Position numbers and translations under genes: made by a program. The notes under the pieces were generated by a model. The model made no database searches, was not told the DNA's origin, and was given only the letters and a program-made list of their open reading frames with translations. Positions 29,891-39,585 of a DNA stretch of 64,000 nucleotides are shown piece after piece. The stretch comes from Streptomyces qinglanensis (GTDB lineage Bacteria > Actinomycetota > Actinomycetes > Streptomycetales > Streptomycetaceae). The first letter of the stretch is position 1, and the number at the start of each line of letters is the position of its first letter. The stretch is from positions 906,489 to 970,488 of the forward strand of contig NZ_FOGO01000001.1 of NCBI RefSeq assembly GCF_900111245.1. Direction: 5' to 3'.

Positions 29891-30034
29891 CGACGTGGCC
29901 GCCCCGGCCGCGTCCTCGTACGGGGGACGCGGATCCTGACGGCCACCGCTCCGCGGACCCGGCCGCTGCCGAGGGGCGGGCGGCTGCCGCGCCGCCCGGC
30001 GGGCTGCGGGGCGCGGCATGCGGCCCGGGGGGCC

Positions 30035-31927
<1,893 letters not shown>

Positions 31928-31998
31928 GACATCCTCCGGGACCCGCGTCCTGCTTCGTCGTCCTGCTTCTCGTCCTGCTGCGTGTCGGCTCGCGCTTA

Positions 31999-32013
31999 TT
32001 GACTCACGAGTAA
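31999..32013. promoter_or_regulatory. near-palindrome TTACTCGTGAGTCAA upstream of the CoA ligase
   Basis: On the minus strand TTACTC-GT-GAGT(C)AA, about 72 nt before the start codon and next to an AATAAG -10-like sequence. It resembles the short dyads bound by TetR-type regulators. The regulator is unknown. Confidence 0.4.
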
Positions 32014-32038
32014 CTACTGAGCAGTGATCAGAGTAAAG

Positions 32039-32089
32039 GCAGCAGCCCCCTTACGTAAGGGGTCTACCGCTACGTAAGGGGGCTGCTGC
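32039..32089. terminator. 19-bp hairpin downstream of lepA
   Basis: GCAGCAGCCCCCTTACGTA (32039-32057), a 13-nt loop, and its exact complement (32071-32089). About 157 nt beyond the lepA stop and upstream of the CoA ligase gene, so it probably ends lepA transcription. The TTACGTAA and TACGTA palindromes inside the arms could also be protein sites. Confidence 0.65.
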
Positions 32090-32245
32090 GGAGCGCACAC
32101 GGACACCGCCGACCGAGCCGCCGACAGGACCGTCGGCGGGGCTCTCGACGGGGCCCCTCGGCGAGGCTCTCGGCGGCAGTGCGGCGGGCCCGAGGCGGCC
32201 GGTGTGCGGACCGGCCGCCTCCGCCCGCCGTCTCCGCCCGCCGGG

Positions 32246-34120
32246 CTACTTCTTGGCCTTGGCCTTGGCGTCGCCGCCGGAGTCGTCGCTGGAGAGCGCC
32301 GCGATGAACGCCTCCTGCGGCACCTCCACCCGCCCGACGACCTTCATCCGCTTCTTGCCTTCCTTCTGCTTCTCCAGCAGCTTCCGCTTCCGCGAGATGT
32401 CACCGCCGTAGCACTTGGCCAGGACGTCCTTGCGGATCGCGCGGATCGTCTCGCGGGCGATGATGCGGGCGCCGACAGCCGCCTGGATGGGCACCTCGAA
32501 CTGCTGCCGGGGAATCAGCTCCCGCAGCTTGTTCGCCATCCGGGTGCCGTAGGAGTACGCCTTCTCCTTGTGCACGATCGCGGAGAACGCGTCCACCTTG
32601 TCGCCCTGGAGGAGGATGTCGACCTTGACCAGGTCGGCTGTCTGCTCGCCGGTCGGCTCGTAGTCCAGCGAGGCGTAGCCGCGGGTCTTGGACTTCAGGG
32701 CGTCGAAGAAGTCGAAGACGATCTCCGCGAGCGGCAGCGTGTACCGCAGCTCCACCCGGTCCTCGGACAGGTAGTCCATGCCCTGCAGGGAGCCGCGCCG
32801 CGACTGGCACAGCTCCATGATCGCGCCGATGAACTCGCTGGGCGCGATGAGCGTCGCCCGCACCACCGGCTCGTGCACCGTGGCGGTCTTCCCGGTGGGG
32901 AACTCGCTGGGGTTGGTCACCACGTGCTCGGTGCCGTCCTCCATCTCCACGCGGTAGATCACGTTGGGCGCCGTGGCGATCAGATCGAGGCCGAACTCCC
33001 GCTCCAGCCGCTCCCGGATCACCTCCAGGTGCAGCAGCCCCAGGAAGCCCACCCGGAAGCCGAAGCCCAGCGCCGCGGACGTCTCCGGCTCGTAGGTCAG
33101 CGCGGCGTCGTTGAGCAGCAGCTTGTCCAGGGCGTCGCGCAGCTCGGGGTAGTCGGAGCCGTCCAGCGGGTACAGCCCCGAGAACACCATCGGCTTGGGG
33201 TCCTTGTAGCCGGGCAGCGGCTCCTCGGCGCCCTTGGCCAGCAGCGTGACGGTGTCCCCCACCTTGGACTGGCGGACATCCTTCACGCCGGTGATCAGAT
33301 AGCCGACCTCGCCCACGCCCAGCCCGTCGGCAGGCGTCATCTCCGGCGAGTTCGCGCCGATCTCCAGCAGCTCGTGAGTGGCCCCGGTGGACATCATCCG
33401 GATCCGCTCGCGCCTGCCGAGCATCCCGTCGACGACCTTGATGTAGGTGACCACACCGCGGTACGCGTCGTAGACCGAGTCGAAGATCATCGCGCGGGCC
33501 GGCGCTTGCGCGTTCCCGGTCGGCGGGGTGACCTGGCGCACGACCTGGTCCAGCAGCTCCTCGACGCCCTCGCCGGTCTTGGCCGAGACGCGCAGCACGT
33601 CAGTGGGCTCGCAGCCGATGAGGTGCGCCAGCTCGGCGGCGAACTTCTCCGGCTGCGCCGCGGGCAGGTCGATCTTGTTCAGCACGGGGATGATCGTGAG
33701 GTCGTGCTCCATCGCCAGGTAGAGGTTGGCGAGGGTCTGCGCCTCGATCCCCTGCGCGGCGTCCACCAGCAGGATGCACCCCTCGCAGGCCGCGAGCGAG
33801 CGGGAGACCTCGTAGGTGAAGTCCACGTGCCCGGGGGTGTCGATCATGTTCAGGACGTGCGGGGTGGACGCGTCGTGCGTCGGGGCCCAGGGCATCCGCA
33901 CGGCCTGGGACTTGATCGTGATGCCCCGCTCGCGCTCGATGTCCATACGGTCGAGGTACTGCGCACGCATCTGCCTCTTGTCCACGACGCCGGTGAGCTG
34001 GAGCATCCGGTCGGCAAGCGTGGACTTGCCGTGGTCGATGTGCGCGATGATGCAGAAGTTACGGATCAGCGCCGGGTCGGTACGGCTCGGCTCCGGCGCG
34101 TTCGTTGGGGTCGCGGGCAC
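32246..34120 (-). CDS. lepA: elongation factor 4 (LepA)
   Basis: A 624-aa translational GTPase that back-translocates or remodels stalled ribosomes. G1 AHIDHGKST is at about 24-32, DTPGHVDF at about 93-100, NKID at about 147-150, and the LepA-specific C-terminal domain ends in a Lys-rich tail. GTG at 34120 ([16 protein letters not shown]) matches the usual Streptomyces start. Divergent from rpsT, a common arrangement. Confidence 0.97.
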   Translation of the reverse strand: MPATPTNAPEPSRTDPALIRNFCIIAHIDHGKSTLADRMLQLTGVVDKRQMRAQYLDRMDIERERGITIKSQAVRMPWAPTHDASTPHVLNMIDTPGHVDFTYEVSRSLAACEGCILLVDAAQGIEAQTLANLYLAMEHDLTIIPVLNKIDLPAAQPEKFAAELAHLIGCEPTDVLRVSAKTGEGVEELLDQVVRQVTPPTGNAQAPARAMIFDSVYDAYRGVVTYIKVVDGMLGRRERIRMMSTGATHELLEIGANSPEMTPADGLGVGEVGYLITGVKDVRQSKVGDTVTLLAKGAEEPLPGYKDPKPMVFSGLYPLDGSDYPELRDALDKLLLNDAALTYEPETSAALGFGFRVGFLGLLHLEVIRERLEREFGLDLIATAPNVIYRVEMEDGTEHVVTNPSEFPTGKTATVHEPVVRATLIAPSEFIGAIMELCQSRRGSLQGMDYLSEDRVELRYTLPLAEIVFDFFDALKSKTRGYASLDYEPTGEQTADLVKVDILLQGDKVDAFSAIVHKEKAYSYGTRMANKLRELIPRQQFEVPIQAAVGARIIARETIRAIRKDVLAKCYGGDISRKRKLLEKQKEGKKRMKVVGRVEVPQEAFIAALSSDDSGGDAKAKAKK

Positions 34121-34376
34121 GCAGTGTCCTGTCGGTTCTGGCCTGTCGGTTTCGGGCTGTCGGAATCTTTCGGCGAGGTCTCGAACACCTTCGGCGGCCC
34201 GGTGCGGGCCCGTCGAGACGGATGTGTCGCATCCCATGGTCCCATGCGCACGGGGCACGGACCGGATTGGGAGGGGTGCTGCCCCGGCTGGTAGCCTGAC
34301 CGACTGTGCCTTGTGGCACTGAAGGGTGCCTGCTCGGCACCAGCGTTTGAAAACTCCGAACCGCAAAGGCTCATTC
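34121..34376. promoter_or_regulatory. lepA-rpsT divergent control region
   Basis: Contains a TAGCCT -10-like hexamer near 34291 for rpsT and, in the rpsT leader, two GC-rich hairpins: GTGCC..GGCAC (34305-34319) and GGTGCC-TGCTC-GGCACC (34326-34342). AAAGG lies about 10 nt before the rpsT GTG. The leader hairpins may allow autoregulation by S20. Confidence 0.5.
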
Positions 34377-34643
34377 GTGGCGAACATCAAGTCCCAGATC
34401 AAGCGGATCAAGACCAACGAGAAGGCCCGGCAGCGCAACAAGGCCGTGAAGTCCGAGCTGAAGACCGCGATCCGTCGCACCCGCGAGGCCGTCTCCGCCG
34501 GTGACGCCGCCAAGGCGGCCGAGGCGCAGCAGGTCGCCGCCCGGAAGCTCGACAAGGCCGCCAGCAAGGGTGTCCTGCACAAGAACAACGCGGCCAACAA
34601 GAAGGCCGCGCTGGCCAAGCACGTGGCCACCCTGAAGGGCTGA
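34377..34643 (+). CDS. rpsT: 30S ribosomal protein S20
   Basis: An 88-aa basic protein, [20 protein letters not shown] onward, ending in KHVATLKG; typical S20 length and helix pattern. Binds 16S rRNA early in 30S assembly. GTG is the start; the frame is open further upstream, but the family begins here. Confidence 0.98.
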   Translation: MANIKSQIKRIKTNEKARQRNKAVKSELKTAIRRTREAVSAGDAAKAAEAQQVAARKLDKAASKGVLHKNNAANKKAALAKHVATLKG

Positions 34644-35005
34644 CCGCCCTCTCGCAGCACTCTGCAGCTCGTCGGTCTCCCTGACCGCTCGGACTGACCG
34701 CTCGGACGACATGTGGCGGGCCCTCTCATCCGCCGTCCGCCCGAGCAACCGCTTGAGACAGGGCGCCGCACGCGGCCTGCGTTCGCCACGCGGGTGCGGC
34801 GCACCGGACAGACAGCGAAGGCCCCGCCCCAGCCCCTCCCCAGGGCTCGGGCGGGGCCTTTGTCCTGTCGGCTGTCCTGTCGGCCTTCGCGGTGTGCGGA
34901 CGACGGCACATGCCGGATCCGGGCCGCCCGTCCCGTAGCGCCGGGAGGTGCAGGGCGGACGCGCGCAAGCCCTCGGGAACGGCGACGACGGACCCCGGGT
35001 GCGGT
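34644..35005. other. rpsT-holA convergent gap
   Basis: 362 bp without a gene. Holds duplicated CTGACCGCTCGGA (about 34681-34706), the strong terminator at 34818-34861 and a duplicated GTCCTGTCGG next to it (34862-34881). Nothing else is recognised. Confidence 0.6.
34818..34861. terminator. bidirectional terminator between rpsT and holA
   Basis: AAGGCCCCGC..AGCCC-loop-GGGCT..GCGGGGCCTT, followed by TTTGTCC on the plus strand: a strong interrupted hairpin serving rpsT and probably holA. Confidence 0.85.
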
Positions 35006-35995
35006 TCAGCGGGAGCGGGCGGCGCTCGCGATGGTGACGACGGCCTTCTCCAGCGCGTACTCCGGATCCATCCCGCCGCCCTTGACGGCCGCGTCCGCCG
35101 CGGCGACGGCGCGCAGCGCGGCGGCCACGCCGTCCGGCGTCCAGCCTCGGGTCTGCTGACGCACCCGGTCGATCTTCCACGGAGGCATGCCCAGCTCCCG
35201 CGCGAGGTCGCCCGGCCGCGCCCCGCGCGGCGCCCCGGCCAGCTTGCCGATGGCCCGCACCCCCTGTGCCAGCGCGCTGGTGATCAGCACCGGTGCCACT
35301 CCCGTGGCGACCGCCCAGCGCAACGTCTCCAGTGCCTCGGCGGCCCTCCCCTCGACCGCCCGGTCGGCGACGGTGAAACTGGACGCCTCGGCCCGGCCGG
35401 TGTAGTAGCGGCCGACCACCGCCTCGTCGACGGTGCCCTCGACATCGGCGGTGAGCTGCCGGCAGGCCGAGGCCAGCTCACGCAGATCGCTGCCGATGGC
35501 GTCCACCAGCGCCTGGCACGCCTCGGACGTCGCCGACCGCCCCAGGGCACGGAACTCGCCCCGGACGAACGCGAGCCGGTCCGCGGGCTTGGTCATCTTC
35601 GGGCACTCGACCTCGCGCGCACCCGCCTTCCGCGCCGCGTCCAGCAGCCCCTTGCCCTTGGCACCGCCCGGGTGCACCAACACCAGGGTGATCTCCTCCA
35701 CCGGCGCCGTCAGATACGCCTTCACGTCCTTGACCGTCTCCGCGGCGAGGTCCTGCGCAGCGCGCACCACGACGACCTTCCGCTCGGCGAAGAGCGAGGG
35801 GCTGGTCAGCTCGGCCAGCGTGCCGGGCTGGAGCTCGCCGGGCGCCAGATCCCGCACGTCCGTGTCCGCGTCCGCGGCCCGTGCGGCATCGATCACCGCC
35901 CGCACGGCTCGCTCGATGAGCAGCTCTTCCTGCCCCACCGCCACGGTCACGGGCGCGAGCGGATCGTCCGAGGTCTTCTTACGCGTACCAGCCAT
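35006..35995 (-). CDS. holA: DNA polymerase III delta subunit
   Basis: A 329-aa clamp-loader subunit that opens the beta clamp. It has the HolA pattern: an N-terminal VAVGQEELLIERAVRAVI, then KVVVVRAAQDL and LVLVHPGG, and the C-terminal all-helical collar domain with PPWKIDRVRQQTRGW. ATG at 35995 has a GATGCT hexamer 7 nt upstream and no Shine-Dalgarno, so it may be leaderless. The frame stays open far upstream only because stops are rare in this GC-rich stretch. Confidence 0.95.
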   Translation of the reverse strand: MAGTRKKTSDDPLAPVTVAVGQEELLIERAVRAVIDAARAADADTDVRDLAPGELQPGTLAELTSPSLFAERKVVVVRAAQDLAAETVKDVKAYLTAPVEEITLVLVHPGGAKGKGLLDAARKAGAREVECPKMTKPADRLAFVRGEFRALGRSATSEACQALVDAIGSDLRELASACRQLTADVEGTVDEAVVGRYYTGRAEASSFTVADRAVEGRAAEALETLRWAVATGVAPVLITSALAQGVRAIGKLAGAPRGARPGDLARELGMPPWKIDRVRQQTRGWTPDGVAAALRAVAAADAAVKGGGMDPEYALEKAVVTIASAARSR

Positions 35996-36144
35996 CGCGG
36001 ACAGCATCCCACGCCGCACCGACACAACGGCCCGAAGATCCCCCACCGTCCACTTCTCCGACCCGGTGCACGCGCGCCTCCGGGGACAGCGGGGCCCGCC
36101 TGGCGGTGGCCGGACAGCCGGGGCCTGGAACCGGCGCCACCGGC

Positions 36145-39100
36145 TCACGGGAACGCGGCTCCGAGCCCGGGACCGGGACATCCGCGACCCGGATCCGGGT
36201 CGCGGATGCGGATGCGGATGCGGATGCGAGCGGGACCGGTACAGGGCCCGGGAAGCCGGAGCGCCGGTGGCGGACCGAAGGCGACCGAAGGCGACCGAAG
36301 GCCGGGACAGTGCCGAAGAAGGGACCGGGACCGGGGGCGTACCGGGTCCTGGAGACGGATCAGGCATCGGAAAACCGACTCGGAGAACGGGTGCCGGGGC
36401 CGGAGGACGGGGGACGGTGGACGGCAGGCGGAGTCTGCGGTCGGCTGCCAGGGCGGGGCCGGAGCCGACCGTCGGGCACGGTTGAGAGAATGCCCCGGTG
36501 AACGACGTACGGCATGTGCTGGTGCTGCCCGACCGGGAGGCGGCCGAAGAGGTCGCCGCGACGCTGGAGGAGCGCCTCGGACTCGCCGAGGAGCCCGAAC
36601 TCGTCCGCGACGCCCTCGCCGGAGAGGACGACGCCGAGGACGCCCAGTGGCTGGTGGTGCTCGAAGATCCGCCCGCCGTCTGCGATCCCGCCCTGCTGGA
36701 AGAGGTCGCGGCAGCGCACGAGGGCTGGCTGGAGCGGGACTGACCCGCCCGCCGGGGGCCGCCGCAGGACGCCCGGGGGCATCGGCGGAGCCCGGGGTGC
36801 CCCGCCGGGTCACCACGGCGGGAGTGCCGTCCGGGCGCCGGGTCAGCGCCAGCGCCCCGTGCCGGTCCGTGCGCGCCACGAGGGCACCCGCGGCGGACAG
36901 TGCGGCCAGCGTCTCGGGCGCGGGGTGCCCGTACGGGTTCTCCCGGCCCGCCGAGACCAGCGCCACCCGGGGACGGAGCCGCCGCAGCAAGGCCGGGGCC
37001 TGGAAGCGCGAACCGTGGTGTGCGACCTTGAGCACGTCCACCCGCGGCAGATCGGGCCGCGCGGCCAGCAGCGCCTGCTGCGCCTCGGGTTCGAGGTCGC
37101 CGGGGAGGAAGAGGCGGAGGCCCGCCGTGCGGACGAGCAGGGTGACGCTGGCGTCGTTGGCCCCGTCCCCATCGGTTCCGCCGCCACCGGCAGCGCTTCC
37201 GGCAGCACCCCCGTCCGCGGGGTCCGGCGGAGGCCACACCACCTCCCACCGCAGGTCTCCGGCACGCTGCCGCTCCCCGGCGTGCGAGAGGCGTACCGGC
37301 ACTCCCGCACCCCGGGCGACGCCGCGCACGAACGCCGCCTGGCCGGGCGGCTCCGCCAGCGCGGTCGTGCGGATCTCCCCGACGCTCCGCCCGCGCAGCA
37401 CTCCGGGGAGCCCGGCCACATGGTCGGCATGGAAGTGGGTCAGGACGACCAGCGGAACGCTGCGCACCCCGAGAGCACGCAAGCACCGGTCCACAGCGGC
37501 GGGTTCGGGCCCCGCGTCCACCACGACCGCCCCACCGGTGCCGCCCCGCTCGCCGTCCAGCGCGAGCACCAGCGCGTCTCCCTGTCCGACATCGCAGGCC
37601 ACCATCCGCCAGCCCGTCGGGGGCCACCCGGTGAACGGCCGCACCAGCGGAACCGGCCGCAGCACCGCCACCAGCACCCCCAGCACGCAGGCGACCCCGA
37701 GCCAGGGGCGGCACGCGGCGGAGATGCGCAGCACCGCCAGCGCCCCGGCCAGCACGGCCGCCAGCCCCAGCGCGCCCGTCCAGCTTCCCGGCCAGCCGAT
37801 CTCCGCGCCCGGCAGGCCGGCGCCCGTGCGCGCGACACCGGCGACGGCACTCGCCGGCCACCCCGCCAGCCAGGCGAGCCCCTCCGCCGCGGGCATGGCC
37901 ACCGGGGCCGCCGCGAGCGCGGCGAATCCCAGCACCGTGGCCGGTGCGACCGCGAACTCGGCCAGCAGATTGCACGGCACCGCGACCAGACTCACATGCG
38001 CCGCCAGCACCACCACCACGGGCGCGCAGGCGGCCTGCGCCGCGGCCGCGGCGGCCAGTGCCTCCGCCGCCCTGCCGGGCCAGCCGCGCCGCCGCAGCGC
38101 CGCCGACCAGCGCGGCGCCACCGTCAGCAGGGACGCCGTGGCCAGCACGGAGAGCAGGAACCCGAAGTCCCGGGCCAGCCAAGGGTCGTAGCACACCAGC
38201 AGCAGTACGGCCGCTGCCAGTGCGGGCAGCAGCGAGCGCCGCCGCCCGGTGCCGATCGCCCACACCGTGATCAGCCCGCAGGCCGCCGCCCGCAGCACGC
38301 TCGGGTCCGGTCGGCACACCACGACGAAACCCAGTGTCAGCAGCCCGGCCGCGACCGCCGTGGCCCGCAGCGGCAGGCCGAGCCGGGGTGCGAGACCCCG
38401 CCGCTCCGCCCGGTGGGCGAGGCCGGGCGGACCGATGAGAAGAGCCAACATGAGCGAGAGGTTGCTTCCACTCACCGCGAGCAGGTGTGTCATGTCCACC
38501 GCCCGGAAGGCGTCCGCCAGCTCCCGGCTCAGCCGGGAGGTGTCCCCGACCACCAGCCCGGGCAGCAGCCCTCGTGCGTCCCCGTCCAGTCCCTCGCTCG
38601 CCTCCCGGAGCCCGGCGCGCAGCCCGCCCGCTGCCCGTTGGACCGCGGTGGGGCCCGCCACGATCCGCGGCGGACCGGACCGCACCCGCAGCACCGCCGC
38701 GATGTCCTGACCGCCCCGCCCACCCGGCGCAGGGGGCATCAGATCGGCCTCCACCCGCAGCCGGGTGGAGGGCAGCAGCCGCAGCCACGCGCTGCGCGCC
38801 GCGCTGTCCGCGTCCCGGCCACCGCCGGATTCCCGGGCGCCTGCCGCCCCGGTCCGCCGCCGGCCGGCCGGACCGCCGTCCCGCTCGGGGCGGACCAGCA
38901 GCAGCACCGGCGTCCGCAGACGGGTCCGGCCGCCGGAGGCGCCCGCCACCGCGACCGCGTCGGCGCGGACCACCACCCTCCCGGCAAGCTGCCGCGCACC
39001 GTGCGTCCTGGGCCGCGTGGGACGCGGGTCCTCGGTGACGGTGACCTCGACCGTCGCCCGCGCGTGGTCGGCGGCGAGTCCGGGCAACGGGCCCCGATGC

Positions 39101-39585
39101 AGATCGGCCGCGTGCAGTGCCGCCGTTCCGCCCGCCGCCGCGGCGCACAGCAGGGCCACGGCAGCGCTCACCGAGAGCGCAGGGCCCACCGCCCCCTTCC
39201 GCCCTGGACCGCGTCCGGCGGCGCCCCGCACCGCGGGCGAGCCGCACTCGCCGGACCCGCGTCCCGGCCCGGCGTCCGACGGGGTCGCGGAGCCGCGGCG
39301 CCGGAGGGCCCCGGCCAGCAGGGCCAGCCCGGCGGCAGCGCAGAGGACGGCGCCGACCACCGCTTGCTCCGCCGAGGCGCCCAGAGCCAAGGCCGCCGCC
39401 GCCCACGCCGCTCCGGCGGGCAGCACCAGCCGCAGATCCGGGGGCTCTCCCCCTTCCCGCACCGGCCGGCCGGCAGCCGCACGATCCGGGGCGGGCGCCC
39501 CGTCGGCGGCGCTCCGGGGACCGGGCGGTGGCGCGCCCGGAGACGGACCGCCCTGCGTTCCGGCGGCCGCTCGGCATCGGCTCAC
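36145..39585 (-). CDS. comEC: ComEC/Rec2 family competence protein, with abnormal C-terminal extension
   Basis: The first ~920 residues are ComEC. A DUF4131 and membrane N-terminus leads to the competence domain with THLLAVSGSNLS (about 379-390) and many helices. An MBL-fold domain follows with CDVGQGDALVLALDGE, THFHADHVAGLPG and LKVAHHGS. It forms the channel for single-stranded DNA uptake. No stop follows the MBL domain: the frame runs another ~225 residues of Pro/Arg-rich sequence to 36145, across the antiparallel 81-aa gene and tandem repeats. Either a stop was lost by mutation or a frameshift (real or sequencing) hides the normal end near 36800. The start overlaps comEA by 4 nt. Confidence 0.88.
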   Translation of the reverse strand: MSRCRAAAGTQGGPSPGAPPPGPRSAADGAPAPDRAAAGRPVREGGEPPDLRLVLPAGAAWAAAALALGASAEQAVVGAVLCAAAGLALLAGALRRRGSATPSDAGPGRGSGECGSPAVRGAAGRGPGRKGAVGPALSVSAAVALLCAAAAGGTAALHAADLHRGPLPGLAADHARATVEVTVTEDPRPTRPRTHGARQLAGRVVVRADAVAVAGASGGRTRLRTPVLLLVRPERDGGPAGRRRTGAAGARESGGGRDADSAARSAWLRLLPSTRLRVEADLMPPAPGGRGGQDIAAVLRVRSGPPRIVAGPTAVQRAAGGLRAGLREASEGLDGDARGLLPGLVVGDTSRLSRELADAFRAVDMTHLLAVSGSNLSLMLALLIGPPGLAHRAERRGLAPRLGLPLRATAVAAGLLTLGFVVVCRPDPSVLRAAACGLITVWAIGTGRRRSLLPALAAAVLLLVCYDPWLARDFGFLLSVLATASLLTVAPRWSAALRRRGWPGRAAEALAAAAAAQAACAPVVVVLAAHVSLVAVPCNLLAEFAVAPATVLGFAALAAAPVAMPAAEGLAWLAGWPASAVAGVARTGAGLPGAEIGWPGSWTGALGLAAVLAGALAVLRISAACRPWLGVACVLGVLVAVLRPVPLVRPFTGWPPTGWRMVACDVGQGDALVLALDGERGGTGGAVVVDAGPEPAAVDRCLRALGVRSVPLVVLTHFHADHVAGLPGVLRGRSVGEIRTTALAEPPGQAAFVRGVARGAGVPVRLSHAGERQRAGDLRWEVVWPPPDPADGGAAGSAAGGGGTDGDGANDASVTLLVRTAGLRLFLPGDLEPEAQQALLAARPDLPRVDVLKVAHHGSRFQAPALLRRLRPRVALVSAGRENPYGHPAPETLAALSAAGALVARTDRHGALALTRRPDGTPAVVTRRGTPGSADAPGRPAAAPGGRVSPAPASPRALPRPLPAGRDRRRRADLRAPPATGRPRRRPLRRGRRGRVRAPRRVRGAPPASRRPLRPPPGRAAPAHAVRRSPGHSLNRARRSAPAPPWQPTADSACRPPSPVLRPRHPFSESVFRCLIRLQDPVRPRSRSLLRHCPGLRSPSVAFGPPPALRLPGPCTGPARIRIRIRIRDPDPGRGCPGPGLGAAFP
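36202..36300. repeat. short tandem repeats upstream of holA
   Basis: GCGGAT repeated four times (36202-36225) and a 10-bp unit GCGACCGAAG repeated about three times (36271-36300). They lie in the region that would be the ComEC C-terminal extension (Arg-Ile repeats), which suggests that extension is not a folded protein. Confidence 0.8.
36486..36491 (+). promoter_or_regulatory. -10 hexamer, leaderless start (81-aa protein)
   Basis: GAGAAT, then 6 nt, then GTG at 36498. Confidence 0.45.
36498..36743 (+). CDS. small acidic conserved hypothetical protein (81 aa)
   Basis: An 81-aa protein, MNDVRHVLVLPDREAAEEVA onward, rich in Glu/Asp/Leu, with no membrane segment. The regular codon bias, its own -10-like element and a compact hydrophobic pattern support a real gene. 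It lies wholly antiparallel to the open C-terminal extension of comEC. Function unknown. Confidence 0.8.
   Translation: MNDVRHVLVLPDREAAEEVAATLEERLGLAEEPELVRDALAGEDDAEDAQWLVVLEDPPAVCDPALLEEVAAAHEGWLERD

Larger units (their letters stand above)
29193..30034. other. 842-bp gap with no recognisable gene
   Basis: Between two minus-strand genes. Reading frames here are short or lack recognisable features. A short stretch with good codon bias (RALLRQEFAPALLDAVTPGV, near 29488-29547 on plus) could be a gene remnant, but I do not recognise it. Visible features are a promoter-like pair (29348-29375), four overlapping GCGCTCA repeats (about 29408-29432) and a 23-bp direct duplication (29845-29890). 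Confidence 0.6.

Noticed and set aside
34892..38191. 1099-aa plus-strand frame
   Set aside because: Spans holA, the 81-aa gene and comEC in antisense; composition Ala/Arg/Pro only.
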